A stretch of 64,000 bases of DNA from Anaerolineales bacterium. Its GTDB lineage: Bacteria > Chloroflexota > Anaerolineae > Anaerolineales > Villigracilaceae. The stretch is taken from contig JAFGCG010000028.1 of the NCBI GenBank assembly GCA_016932715.1, positions 1 to 64,000 of the forward strand. The letters are read 5' to 3'. Numbering within the stretch: position 1 is the stretch's first letter; each line of letters starts with the position of its first letter. The translations under genes and the position numbers were made by a program. A model generated the notes under the pieces. The model searched no databases. It saw only the letters and a program-made list of their open reading frames with translations, and was not told the origin of the DNA. This document shows, piece after piece, positions 17,382 through 26,160 of the stretch.

Positions 17382-18326
17382 TTATTCCTGCAATGCGACG
17401 AAATCTTTTGGATTCCCCAGTGGGATTCGCACCGCGGTGGGCTCGATCCGCTTGATCATTCCCAGCAGCACCTCCCCGCTCCCCGCCTCGACGTAGGCCT
17501 GGATCCCGTTTGTCAGCATCAGCTGCACCGATTCGGTCCAGCGCACGCGCGACTGCATCTGTGACTTGATGTCCGCGCGCAGCTCCTCGGCCGTGAGCAT
17601 GGACTTCGCATGGACATTTCCCACGACAGGGATTTGTGGGCTTCCGATGCCACAGGCATCCACCGCTGAATTCCATTCCGCCTGGATGGAAGCCATCAGC
17701 GGAGAATGCGCGGCGATGCTCACCTGCAGCGGCAACGCTCGCTTTGCACCGGCCGCTTTTGCGCCGGCCATCGCACGTTCCAGCGCCGATTTATGACCGG
17801 AAATCACCACCTGTCCGGGACAATTGTCGTTTGCCACTTGCACGATCTCATCAGCGGTGCTCGCCTCCGCACATACTTTATCCAGGGTGGGAATATCTAC
17901 GCCGAGGATGGCAGCCATCCCGCCGGGGTTGAGTTCCCCGGCGCGCTTCATCAGTTCGCCGCGCCTCCGGACGAGCCGCAGCCCGTCGGCAAAGGATAAG
18001 GCGCCGGAGGCGGTCAGAGCAGATAGTTCGCCGAGAGAATGTCCGGCCACAGCGGCAGGCGCAAAATCCGGGTGGTGAAGGGTAAATGTCCTCCAGACGG
18101 CAACCGAATGGACGTACAGCGCAGGCTGGGTATTGACCGTCTCATTCAAGCTGTCTGCGGGTCCCTCCCACATCAACTGTGAGAGCGAAAAGCCGAGAGC
18201 GGCGTCGGACTGGTCGAACGTCTCTTTGGCAACCGGATACGTTTCAGCCAGTTCCCTGCCCATGCCAACAGCCTGTGAACCCTGACCGGGAAATACGAAT
18301 GCGGTGGTTTGCGGGTGTAGTTTCAT
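17382..18326 (-). CDS. fabD: Malonyl-CoA:ACP transacylase
   Basis: A 314-residue enzyme that loads malonate onto acyl carrier protein for fatty-acid synthesis. It shows GQGSQ (14-18) for the oxyanion region, the nucleophile Ser97 in GHSLGE and the catalytic histidine in SIAAHSPLM. GGAG precedes ATG 18326. It lies 132 bases downstream of rpmF; in many bacteria rpmF also leads a fatty-acid gene cluster, though plsX and fabH are not here. Confidence 0.95.
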   Translation of the reverse strand: MKLHPQTTAFVFPGQGSQAVGMGRELAETYPVAKETFDQSDAALGFSLSQLMWEGPADSLNETVNTQPALYVHSVAVWRTFTLHHPDFAPAAVAGHSLGELSALTASGALSFADGLRLVRRRGELMKRAGELNPGGMAAILGVDIPTLDKVCAEASTADEIVQVANDNCPGQVVISGHKSALERAMAGAKAAGAKRALPLQVSIAAHSPLMASIQAEWNSAVDACGIGSPQIPVVGNVHAKSMLTAEELRADIKSQMQSRVRWTESVQLMLTNGIQAYVEAGSGEVLLGMIKRIEPTAVRIPLGNPKDFVALQE

Positions 18327-18458
18327 GTGTCTCCATTGTCCTTCGCGCTGAACAGCGTAATGATTTTTATATTAAACACAAACGGGTCGTGTTCGTCACG
18401 ACCCGCTTTGTAGACTCAGGGCAACTGCCCAGCAAGGTTCGGCAGATGCTGAACCCTG

Positions 18459-18659
18459 CTACTCGGCCTTTTTCTTTTCTTTCTTGATTTCAACAACTTC
18501 GCGACCTTCGTAAAATCCGCAATTGGGACAGACGGTGTGTGGAAGGCGCATCGAACCGCAGTTCGAGCAGGCAGTCAGGTTACGGGGCTGCAAGGCGTCG
18601 TGCGCGCGGCGCATATTGCGGCGGCTCTTTGAGTGTTTGCGCTTTGGATGTGGGGGCAT
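18459..18659 (-). CDS. rpmF: 50S ribosomal protein L32
   Basis: A 66-residue basic protein: the start MPPHPKRKHSKSRRNMRRAH and a four-cysteine zinc ribbon (CSNCG ... CPNCG), the zinc-binding form of L32. AAGGAG lies nine bases before the ATG. A strong hairpin lies in its upstream region (18775-18815). Confidence 0.96.
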   Translation of the reverse strand: MPPHPKRKHSKSRRNMRRAHDALQPRNLTACSNCGSMRLPHTVCPNCGFYEGREVVEIKKEKKKAE

Positions 18660-18774
18660 TCGACTTACTCCTTAATTTATACGGGCAGGGTTATCCCGCC
18701 CCTGAGCTTTTCTAATCGAGCGGGCAGATTATAGCGGTAGGATAAGCGTGCGTCAAGTAGGCAGGCGATTAAAA

Positions 18775-18815
18775 TGCTCGACGTCAGAGTGAGGGGGGCA
18801 CCCTGACGTCGAGCA
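18775..18815 (-). promoter_or_regulatory. Strong hairpin in the rpmF upstream region
   Basis: Perfect 13-bp stem TGCTCGACGTCAG / CTGACGTCGAGCA with an inner GTG/CAC pair and a G-rich loop. It lies 115 bases upstream of rpmF and no T-run follows. The rest of the 270-base gap between rpmF and ridA shows no gene. Confidence 0.5.
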
Positions 18816-18932
18816 AGGCACATTATAGTATAGTTCAATGGAGAGTCAAGAGCCATTAGCAGCAACTAACTTTTTTGTAATGATGCTACAATGTTTTTAT
18901 GATCACCCCAAAATCACATAAGGAGATTCGAT

Positions 18933-19322
18933 ATGCCCAGGCAGCAAATCAGTACCAAATCTGGTGCGTCGCCCATTGGAGCGTACTCACAGGGGATCCG
19001 CGCCGGAGACTTCATCTTTGTCTCCGGGCAGGGACCACTCGACCCCGCCACGGGCCAGCTCGTTCTTGGCACCATCGAAGAACAGACCGCCCGTGTGCTG
19101 GAGAACATCAAGATCATCCTCGCCGCGGCCGGCGCGACCATGGCAGATGTGGTCAAGGTCAGCGTGCATCTCAGTGACGTGGCGCTCTTCGAAGCCTACA
19201 ACAAGGTTTATGCCACATACTTCCCTGACCCCAAACCGGCGCGTACGACTGTGGGCAGCCAATTGCCAGCCAAAGGCATGCTGGTAGAGATCGATGTGAT
19301 CGCTTATGTCGGAGAGAAATAG
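18933..19322 (+). CDS. ridA: RidA family enamine/imine deaminase
   Basis: A 129-residue protein matching RidA end to end: SGASPIGAYSQGI, FVSGQGPLDPATG and the signature PARTTVGSQLPAKGMLVEID with the substrate-binding arginine. RidA hydrolyses reactive enamines formed by PLP enzymes and protects them from damage. AAGGAG lies upstream of ATG. The DinB-like gene follows on the same strand. Confidence 0.93.
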   Translation: MPRQQISTKSGASPIGAYSQGIRAGDFIFVSGQGPLDPATGQLVLGTIEEQTARVLENIKIILAAAGATMADVVKVSVHLSDVALFEAYNKVYATYFPDPKPARTTVGSQLPAKGMLVEIDVIAYVGEK

Positions 19323-19372
19323 TCCATGCGCGCGGCACGGTGCAATGGCAAAGGCGATGGGCAGTGAACGCG

Positions 19373-19855
19373 ATGAGCAAGCCCCAGCTTCTGGCATCCA
19401 TCCAAAATGGATACGACCGCTTCAAAGAGTTGCTGGTGGAGTTCGAAGGTGAGCAAATGCAGCAGGCAGGTGCCGTCGGGAAATGGTCGGTCAAGGACAC
19501 CGTGGCGCATATTGTCGTCCATGAACAGCGCATGATCCAATGGATGAAAGAAAGACTGCATGGAGAACATCCTCGGCTGCCACAGCCTTACAACATGCCG
19601 GACGACGAACTGAACAAGCTCAACGAGCAGATCAACCAGGAAAACCGTGACAGGCCGCTGGACGATATCCTGCGCGACCTCGACAGGACACATGGAGAGG
19701 CTCTGAGGCTGGTGGAAACAAGCCCGGAAGAGGACATCCTTGACCCAGCGCGCTTTCGATTGCAGGGAGGAGAGCCGCTCTGGGAAGCCATCGCGGCAAA
19801 TACGTTCTGGCATTATGAAGAACACGCTCAGGACATCAGACCTCACAGGTCTTAA
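19373..19855 (+). CDS. DinB/DfsB-like four-helix protein
   Basis: A 160-residue protein of the DinB/YfiT four-helix superfamily: the core KWSVKDTVAHIVVHEQRMIQW gives a metal-ligand histidine, and the C-terminal FWHYEEHAQDI supplies further histidines. Members are thiol- or DNA-damage-related hydrolases or transferases, often uncharacterised. The start is uncertain: ATG 19373 is given, but a GTG at 19340 is in frame and neither has a strong ribosome binding site. The stop codon lies inside a 32-bp palindrome. Confidence 0.75.
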   Translation: MSKPQLLASIQNGYDRFKELLVEFEGEQMQQAGAVGKWSVKDTVAHIVVHEQRMIQWMKERLHGEHPRLPQPYNMPDDELNKLNEQINQENRDRPLDDILRDLDRTHGEALRLVETSPEEDILDPARFRLQGGEPLWEAIAANTFWHYEEHAQDIRPHRS

Positions 19856-19869
19856 GACCTGTGAGGTCT
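19838..19869. repeat. Perfect 32-bp palindrome
   Basis: AGACCTCACAGGTCTT (19838-19853) is followed by its exact reverse complement (19854-19869). It covers the end of the DinB-like gene, whose TAA sits at the centre. No T-tract follows. It resembles a dispersed REP-like element. Confidence 0.75.
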
Positions 19870-19890
19870 ATCCCATAGTAAAATGAAGGT

Positions 19891-20604
19891 ATGGAAGTTC
19901 AGATCGCGGCGGCAAAAGTCAACAAATACGCAACCTCGGAGAGCGGCGACACACTGGAGGTCGTCGAGCGGCCCAACGGCGGGCTTTCGGTTGTCCTGGC
20001 TGACGGGCAAACATCCGGGCGCGGCGCCAAAGCCCTTTCGCAAATGGTCGTTCGCAAGGTGATCAGCCTGCTTGCCGAGGGAGTGCGGGATGGGGCGGCT
20101 GCGCGCGCCGCCTCCGACGCGCTATTCACGGAGAGACAGGGCAAGGTCATCAGCACACTCAACATTGCCTCCGTGGATCTGAGCAGCGGCACGATCGTCC
20201 TGACCCGCAACAACCCTGCGCCCATGTTTGTCTGCCGCGGCGAACAAATCGGCTGTCTCGAAGAGGAAAGCATCCCGCTTGGCACATCCCGCAACATCCG
20301 GCCGCTGATCACGGAGGTGCCAATCGAGCCGGGTCTAACCATTATCATCTACACCGACGGGCTGCTGCATGCAGGCAAACGCCGCGGCCTGCCGATGGAC
20401 ATCGGCGCGACCGTTCGCTCCATACTGGAAGATCAGGACCCATCCCCGCAAATGCTGGCAGACACCCTGCTTGCCGAGGCAGTCGGCCTGGATGAAAATC
20501 GCCCTGCCGATGATATCAGCGTACTGATCCTCAAGGTCAGCGCCCGCGCCGGGGATAATGTCCGTCGCATGACAGTCCGCCTGCCCATTGAGGGGCTCGG
20601 ATGA
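19891..20604 (+). CDS. SpoIIE/PP2C-type serine phosphatase
   Basis: A 237-residue stand-alone PP2C-like domain of the SpoIIE class. Metal-binding aspartates appear in VLADGQTSGRGAKALS, YTDGLLHAG and PADDISVLIL. These enzymes usually dephosphorylate anti-anti-sigma factors or similar partners; none is encoded nearby. No sensor domain is fused. The stop overlaps the next start, so it is coupled to the RCK protein. Confidence 0.85.
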   Translation: MEVQIAAAKVNKYATSESGDTLEVVERPNGGLSVVLADGQTSGRGAKALSQMVVRKVISLLAEGVRDGAAARAASDALFTERQGKVISTLNIASVDLSSGTIVLTRNNPAPMFVCRGEQIGCLEEESIPLGTSRNIRPLITEVPIEPGLTIIIYTDGLLHAGKRRGLPMDIGATVRSILEDQDPSPQMLADTLLAEAVGLDENRPADDISVLILKVSARAGDNVRRMTVRLPIEGLG

Positions 20605-21644
20605 TGATAAAACGATCTGCCCGCCTCAGGCAGTGGAAGGCGGGCTGGCGCGACACTCTCATCCTGCTCAAAGAATTTCAATCGCCATTACTTCTCTTTA
20701 CAGTGGCGGTGATCGGCGGCGGGCTGATCTACTCGGCAATTGCCAGGGCTGTTAGAGACCCGGTTCACAGCCTCATGGAGGCGTTTTACATCGTCCTCAC
20801 GGCTGCGTTCCTGCAGCCCATGGGAGAGTTTCCAAAGTATTTTGGCTTGCAATTATTCTATTTTGTCATGCCCGTGCTCGGAATTGTCATCCTGGCACAG
20901 GGACTGGCAGACTTCGGCAGTCTGCTCTTCAACCGGCGGGCACGAAGCAAGGAATGGGAAATGGCTGTCGCCTCCACAATGAATAATCATGTCGTCCTGA
21001 TCGGGCTTGGTCATCTGGGTTATCGTGTTGTCGAACGATTGTATGACATGGGGGAAAACATTGCCGTGGTCGAGATCAATCCCGGTACTCATACAACCGC
21101 CGCCGCCCGTGACATGGGCATTCCGGTGATCCAGGCAGATGCCCGGCACCCCGGCGCACTCGAGGCTGCCAATATCCAGGATGCGCGCACGATCATTCTC
21201 GCCAGTCAAAATGATGCCATGAACCTGCAGATCGCGCTCAAAGCCCGGTCGCTGAACCCGGACATTCAAGTGGTGATCCGCATCTTCGACGAAGACTTCG
21301 CACACTCGCTGCAGGAACAGTTTGGCTTCATTGCCCTGAGCGCGACGGAAATGGCGGCGCCGGTCTTTGCGGCGGCAGCGGCCGGCGCAGATGTTACCAA
21401 TCCGATTTCGATCGAAGGTCAGCAGCTCAGCCTGGCGCGCCTGGCGATCCACTCTTCATCGAGCCTGGCAAACAAAACCGTCGGGTACGTGGAAGATAAC
21501 TATCATCTGAACATCATCCTGCTCAGACATGACCATCAATCTGAAATGCATCCCACAGACACGCGTCCGCTGCATGCGGGCGACACGCTCGCCGTCCTGG
21601 GCGGACCCGACCAACTGAGCCGGTTGATGCAGGATAATCAATGA
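20601..21644 (+). CDS. Potassium-channel-like protein with RCK (TrkA-N/TrkA-C) domains and degenerate pore
   Basis: A 347-residue protein: two membrane helices (about 30-50 and 80-105) flanking a pore-loop-like segment, then a Rossmann TrkA-N domain (VVLIGLGHLGYRV at about 130-142) and a TrkA-C domain. The layout is that of a two-helix potassium channel with a gating ring. The segment between the helices reads VLTAAFLQPMGEFP and lacks the TVGYG-type selectivity filter, so potassium selectivity is doubtful. It could pass other ions or act as a membrane sensor of nucleotides. Confidence 0.8.
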   Translation: MMIKRSARLRQWKAGWRDTLILLKEFQSPLLLFTVAVIGGGLIYSAIARAVRDPVHSLMEAFYIVLTAAFLQPMGEFPKYFGLQLFYFVMPVLGIVILAQGLADFGSLLFNRRARSKEWEMAVASTMNNHVVLIGLGHLGYRVVERLYDMGENIAVVEINPGTHTTAAARDMGIPVIQADARHPGALEAANIQDARTIILASQNDAMNLQIALKARSLNPDIQVVIRIFDEDFAHSLQEQFGFIALSATEMAAPVFAAAAAGADVTNPISIEGQQLSLARLAIHSSSSLANKTVGYVEDNYHLNIILLRHDHQSEMHPTDTRPLHAGDTLAVLGGPDQLSRLMQDNQ

Positions 21645-21646
21645 GT

Positions 21647-21701
21647 TTGTAGTGACGACTTCAGTCATCAGGAACAAGAGCGACTGAAGTCGCTACTACA
21701 A
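21647..21701. repeat. Imperfect 20-bp inverted repeat
   Basis: TTGTAGTGACGACTTCAGTC (21647-21666) pairs with GACTGAAGTCGCTACTACAA (21682-21701), with two mismatches. It fills the gap between the RCK gene and the P-loop gene and looks like a dispersed element; it could also act as a terminator on the plus strand, since ATTTTT follows. Confidence 0.6.
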
Positions 21702-21708
21702 GATTTTT

Positions 21709-22074
21709 ATGGAGCCTCCAAGTAATAAGCTTCTTATTGGCATCGTCGGACCCTGTGGTGCAGGCAAATCCACTCTCAGCGCGGGGCTTAAAAACCATGG
21801 TTACACCTGCCGTCATATCGCACAGGAACATTCCTACGTGCAAGCCATGTGGCAGAAAATCACCAAGCCTGACATTTTGATCTATCTGAATGCATCCTTC
21901 CTCGTCAGCACGAGGCGCCGCAAATTGAACTGGCAGCCAAAGGATCACGAGGAACAACTGCGCCGGCTCAGTCATGCACGCCAGCATGCAAATTTGCTGA
22001 TCGATACAGATGACCTGACTCCCGAACAAGTCCTGCAGAAAGTGCTGGACTATTTGAAGGAAATCAATCCATGA
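21709..22074 (+). CDS. Small P-loop NTPase
   Basis: A 121-residue protein with an N-terminal Walker A (GIVGPCGAGKST, about 11-22) and the order of a short nucleoside-kinase-like fold. There is no clear second catalytic domain, and a specific kinase cannot be named. No ribosome binding site is evident. Its stop overlaps the M1 peptidase start (ATGA). Confidence 0.65.
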   Translation: MEPPSNKLLIGIVGPCGAGKSTLSAGLKNHGYTCRHIAQEHSYVQAMWQKITKPDILIYLNASFLVSTRRRKLNWQPKDHEEQLRRLSHARQHANLLIDTDDLTPEQVLQKVLDYLKEINP

Positions 22075-23579
22075 ATAGATTATTCGTTTCTTTTCTCAGC
22101 CTCAGCCTGGTTCTCGTTTCCTGTTCTGTTTTCCAGCCGAAGGCTACTCCCACAGCCACTCCTTCTCCGGTACCCGATATATTCGATACTCCCTGGGAAG
22201 ACCGCTCCCTCTTCAAAAGTGGACTCGTGACAGCGGAACAAGCGACCCTCGATGAATTGCCGAATGCCAGCGTTTATCATCTGGAATTCAAAATTGCAGA
22301 CGACAACTATCACGTTACAGGGACCGAGCAGGTCCGCTACACAAATGCGGAAGAGGTCTCATTGGAGGCAGTCCATTTCCGCCTCTTCCCCAATATCCTG
22401 GGCGGCGAGATGATCGTGTCGAATGTAAAAGTGGATGAAGGATCTGTCACGCCGGATTATGAACTGGAAGACAGCCTGCTGGTGGTGCCATTACCGAAGC
22501 CCCTTGCGCCAGGTCAAAGTGTCGTTTTGAGTATGGAATTCGCCATCACCGTCCCGCAATCTGTCGAACTGAATTATGGAGTGCTTGCCTATTTCGATGA
22601 GGTGCTGACGCTTGCCCATGCCTATCCCATGATCGCAGTTTATGATGACGAGGGCTGGAATGCAGAGATCCCGCCCCAGAGTGGAGACGTGACCTATGCA
22701 GATGCATCCTTCTTTCTGGTAAAGATCGAGGCGCCGAAAGGGTTAACGCTGGTCACGTCCGGGCAGAGGCTCCGCGCCGACGAAGCCGGGCCGCTTCAGA
22801 CGTTGAGCGTTGCGAGTGGTCCCGCCCGTGATTTTTACCTGGTCGCCAGTCCCAACTATGAAGAAATATCGCAGACCTTCGGCGAAGTCACCATTCGCAG
22901 CTATGCACCGGACGGTTTCGAGAAAGGTGCACAAATGGCGCTGGAGATTGCCGGGCAGGCGATCGAAGTTTTCAGCACGCGCTATGCGCCTTTTCCGTAC
23001 ACGGAGTTTGATATTGTCGCGACGCCAACGCTCGCCCTGGGTATCGAATACCCGGGCATGATCGCGATCACGTCGCGCATCTACGATGTTGAGCAGAACT
23101 ATCGCGGCACAACCGGAAGCGTTTACATGGAGTCGACCGTCGCGCACGAGGTGGGACATCAATGGTTCTACAACCTTGTCGGCGGCGACCAACTCGACGA
23201 CCCGTGGCTGGACGAGTCGTTGACTCAATTCGTCACGCTTCAATATTTCACCGATGAGTACGGACCCAACGGAGCCCAGGGCTTTCGCAGTTCGCTCGAG
23301 GACCGCTGGAATAATGTGGGCCGGGCAAATATTCCGATCGGTCGGCCGGTTGCCGAATATTCCGGGCAGGAATACGGTGCGATCGTCTACGGGCGCGGAG
23401 CGTTGTTCTTCGTCGCCCTGCAGGAAAAAATAGGCACAGAGGCATTCGATGCCTTCCTCAGGGAATATACCCAGACGCTCTCCTGGGGTATTGCCACACC
23501 GGAAGCATTGCAGTCGCTTGCGGAGAAACATTGCGCATGTGATCTGGATGAGATTTTCAACGAGTGGGTTTATCCGTAG
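22071..23579 (+). CDS. M1 family metallopeptidase, lipoprotein
   Basis: A 502-residue exported zinc peptidase. The signal peptide ends in a lipobox (LVLVSC, Cys18), followed by a Pro/Thr linker. The gluzincin motif HEVGHQWFYNLVGG with the third ligand in DPWLDESLTQF fits HExxH-x18-E. A beta-rich N-terminal domain (about 60-270) precedes the catalytic domain. An aminopeptidase role at the cell surface is likely, although the exopeptidase GxMEN motif is replaced by GIEYPGM. Confidence 0.87.
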   Translation: MNRLFVSFLSLSLVLVSCSVFQPKATPTATPSPVPDIFDTPWEDRSLFKSGLVTAEQATLDELPNASVYHLEFKIADDNYHVTGTEQVRYTNAEEVSLEAVHFRLFPNILGGEMIVSNVKVDEGSVTPDYELEDSLLVVPLPKPLAPGQSVVLSMEFAITVPQSVELNYGVLAYFDEVLTLAHAYPMIAVYDDEGWNAEIPPQSGDVTYADASFFLVKIEAPKGLTLVTSGQRLRADEAGPLQTLSVASGPARDFYLVASPNYEEISQTFGEVTIRSYAPDGFEKGAQMALEIAGQAIEVFSTRYAPFPYTEFDIVATPTLALGIEYPGMIAITSRIYDVEQNYRGTTGSVYMESTVAHEVGHQWFYNLVGGDQLDDPWLDESLTQFVTLQYFTDEYGPNGAQGFRSSLEDRWNNVGRANIPIGRPVAEYSGQEYGAIVYGRGALFFVALQEKIGTEAFDAFLREYTQTLSWGIATPEALQSLAEKHCACDLDEIFNEWVYP

Positions 23580-23622
23580 GACAAATTGGCAATTTCTCCT
23601 ACCCACGTCCATCCAACAGGGG

Positions 23623-23628
23623 TATAAT
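23623..23628 (+). promoter_or_regulatory. Extended -10 element upstream of secDF
   Basis: GGTATAAT carries a perfect -10 hexamer; no good -35 hexamer is visible at 16-18 bases. It lies about 95 bases before secD and directly ahead of a structured leader. Confidence 0.4.
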
Positions 23629-23637
23629 CAGCGCCGC

Positions 23638-23704
23638 GTGGCGCACGATGGTTGAGTAGAACGGTGCTTTTCCGTTCGTACCGAAACCCAGCGCCACATT
23701 TTTA
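23638..23704 (+). ncRNA. Candidate structured leader RNA of secDF
   Basis: Nested helices: outer GTGGCGC (23638-23644) / GCGCCAC (23691-23697), middle GGTT (23650-23653) / AACC (23685-23688), inner ACGG (23661-23664) / CCGT (23672-23675). ATTTTT follows the outer helix, so the element could act as a terminator or regulated leader. I do not recognise it as a named RNA family. Confidence 0.45.
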
Positions 23705-23723
23705 TGGATGGAGATACCTACGC

Positions 23724-25172
23724 ATGATCCGAAATCTTTACACCCGTTTGGTTCTCATTCTCATAATCGCTGCCCTTGCCATATGGGTGGATGTGAGTCG
23801 CGAGATCCAGATCCTCAATCCCTTCAATCCTGACGCGATGCTCTTCCAACGCAACGTCGAGCCCCGGCTTGGGCTCGACCTGCAAGGCGGTCTGCAGGTC
23901 GTCCTTGAACCCGATATGCCTCCGGGGGTCAAGGTCGAGGCGGCTGATCTGGAAACTGCGCGCACGATCATCGAAAACCGCACCAACGCCCTGGGCGTCA
24001 GCGAAAACCTGATCCAGGTGGCAGGCGGCAGCCGCATTGTGGGAGATTTCCCCGGGGCTGAAGATACAGAAGCCATTCTTGGCACCATCCGTCAGACAGG
24101 GGTGCTCGAGTTTGTAGATACGGGCGACTTCACGCCGGAGGAAGGAACCATTCTTATGACGGATTTGACCAGTGGTTCCACAGATGAGACCTCACCTGTC
24201 GGCACGCCGGCTTCAGCAACGGAGACGCCAGATGCCACGCCTTCGCAAACGGAAACTCCGGCGGAGCCCACTCCGACCGCGGAAGCCACCGAACCACAGA
24301 CGGTGTATCACACGGTCATGACCGGGCGAGAGCTTCGCAGCGTCAATGTAGGCGTGGACCAGTCCGGCAAACCGGCGATTGACTTCACGCTTTCCTCGAC
24401 AGGCACAACGATTTTTGCTCAACATACCACTGCAAACATAGGTAAAATCCTGGCAATCACCCTGGATAGGCGGGTGATCTCGGCGCCGCGCATCGAGGGC
24501 GCCATTCCCGGCGGCCAGGGACAGATCACCGGCAACTTCACAGCGGAATCGGCGAACACACTGGCAGTGCAACTGCGTTATGGTTCCCTGCCCGTTCCCC
24601 TGAAGGAAGTCGAAACACGGATTGTGGGTCCGACGCTCGGCGAGGACTCGCTCCAAAAGAGTCTCGTGGCTGGATTGATCGGCATGATCATTGTGATCCT
24701 CTTCATGGTGATTTACTACCGCCTGCCGGGCATTGTCGCCGCCCTCGCCATCCTCTTTTACGCGGCGATCGCATTTGCCATCTTCAAATACTTCCACTTC
24801 ACGCTCACGCTGCCCGGCATTGCAGGCTTCCTGCTCAGTACCGGCGCGGCGCTGGATGCCAACATCCTGATCTTCGAACGTTTGAAGGAAGAACTGCGGA
24901 ACGGGCGGAATCTGGTCCAGGCAGTCGATCAGGGCTGGACCCGGGCCTGGTCCTCCATCCGCGACTCGAATCTGGCGACGATCATCACCTCAGCCATCCT
25001 CTACTGGTTTGGATCCCAGTTTGGCGCCACAATTGTGAAGGGCTTTTCGCTCACACTGGCACTTGGCGTGGCTATATCATTGTTCACTGCCATCTATGTG
25101 ACGCGGACCCTGCTTACCATCGTGTTACGGAACTTCAAGCCGCAGAATTTGCAGGCCTGGTTCGGCATCTAA
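23724..25172 (+). CDS. secD: Protein translocase subunit SecD
   Basis: A 482-residue translocase component that uses the proton gradient to help exported proteins leave the Sec channel. A first membrane helix (about 9-26) and LGLDLQGGLQVVLE (D1 motif) are visible. The large external P1 region contains a Thr/Pro/Glu-rich insert (about 155-200). Five more helices follow, with GLIGMIIVILFMVIYYRLPG and TGAALDANILIFERLKEE. ATG 23724 with GGAG upstream is preferred to a TTG further up that would lie in the structured leader. secF follows after 17 bases. Confidence 0.93.
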   Translation: MIRNLYTRLVLILIIAALAIWVDVSREIQILNPFNPDAMLFQRNVEPRLGLDLQGGLQVVLEPDMPPGVKVEAADLETARTIIENRTNALGVSENLIQVAGGSRIVGDFPGAEDTEAILGTIRQTGVLEFVDTGDFTPEEGTILMTDLTSGSTDETSPVGTPASATETPDATPSQTETPAEPTPTAEATEPQTVYHTVMTGRELRSVNVGVDQSGKPAIDFTLSSTGTTIFAQHTTANIGKILAITLDRRVISAPRIEGAIPGGQGQITGNFTAESANTLAVQLRYGSLPVPLKEVETRIVGPTLGEDSLQKSLVAGLIGMIIVILFMVIYYRLPGIVAALAILFYAAIAFAIFKYFHFTLTLPGIAGFLLSTGAALDANILIFERLKEELRNGRNLVQAVDQGWTRAWSSIRDSNLATIITSAILYWFGSQFGATIVKGFSLTLALGVAISLFTAIYVTRTLLTIVLRNFKPQNLQAWFGI

Positions 25173-25189
25173 GCAACGAGAGAAAAAAC

Positions 25190-26113
25190 ATGATTGACAT
25201 CCTCAGTAAACGTTACCTGTACTTTGCGATTTCGCTCCTGGTGATCATCCCGGGACTTATTATGCTTGGCGTACGCGGGCTGCCGCTTGCGATCGATTTC
25301 ACCGGCGGCTCCATGCTGGAACTCAAGTTCGAAAGTGGCAGACCTCTGACGAACACAGAAATCATCCGGTTGTATGAAGACGCCGGGATCAATGACGCCC
25401 AGGTCCAAACCACCGACCGCGGGACAATGTTGATCCGCTCTTCCGTTCTCACGATCGACACACGCAGGACCATTCTCAACGAGCTGCAGGCCCAAAGCGG
25501 CGGAGAAGTGACCCTGCTGCGTGAGGATAGCGTGGGTCCCAGCATTGGCGCGGCAGTCACGTCACGCGCGGCGCTGGCGGTCGCCGTGGCTGCGCTGGCA
25601 GTGGTGATCTACATCACGTACGCTTTCCGGAAAGTCCCGAATGCGTCCCGCTATGGCGTCTGCGCGATCATCGCCATGATCCACGATGTGGCAGTGGTGT
25701 TCAGCATCGCAGGCTTCGGCGCGTATTTCTTCGACTGGCAGATCGATTCGCTCTTCCTCACCGCGTTGTTGACCGTGATCGGTTTCTCGGTGCAGGATAA
25801 AGTTGTGGTGTTCGACCGCATCCGCGAGAATTCGAACGTGCTGCGGCGGCTCGAGTACGAAACCCTGGTCAATCATTCGATCGTGCAAACCCTGCAGCGC
25901 TCGATCAATACCCAACTCATGACCGTGGAATTCCTGCTCCTGGCGCTGGCGCTCTTCGGCGGCATCACCCTGCAGGAATTTGCCGTGATCCTGCTGGTGG
26001 GTCTCTTCAGTGGTACGTACTCCTCCATTTTTATTGCTGCACCGATCCTGGTGCTGTGGGAAAAACAGGAGTGGAAGTCCTGGTTCGGGCGCGGTGCAGC
26101 CGCTCAGAGCTAG
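25190..26113 (+). CDS. secF: Protein translocase subunit SecF
   Basis: A 307-residue partner of SecD, forming the SecDF complex. The N-terminal helix is followed by GLPLAIDFTGGSMLEL, the short periplasmic domain and five membrane helices with GFSVQDKVVVFDRIREN, the counterpart of the SecD DANILIFER motif. It is separated from secD by 17 bases and followed by a strong terminator. Confidence 0.94.
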   Translation: MIDILSKRYLYFAISLLVIIPGLIMLGVRGLPLAIDFTGGSMLELKFESGRPLTNTEIIRLYEDAGINDAQVQTTDRGTMLIRSSVLTIDTRRTILNELQAQSGGEVTLLREDSVGPSIGAAVTSRAALAVAVAALAVVIYITYAFRKVPNASRYGVCAIIAMIHDVAVVFSIAGFGAYFFDWQIDSLFLTALLTVIGFSVQDKVVVFDRIRENSNVLRRLEYETLVNHSIVQTLQRSINTQLMTVEFLLLALALFGGITLQEFAVILLVGLFSGTYSSIFIAAPILVLWEKQEWKSWFGRGAAAQS

Positions 26114-26134
26114 CTGGCTTGTAGTCATTCCATA

Positions 26135-26160
26135 AAAAAACTCCCTTGCGGGAGTTTTTT
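26135..26160 (+). terminator. Intrinsic terminator of secDF
   Basis: AAAAAACTCCC / GGGAGTTTTTT stem (26135-26145 with 26150-26160), loop TTGC. Confidence 0.9.
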
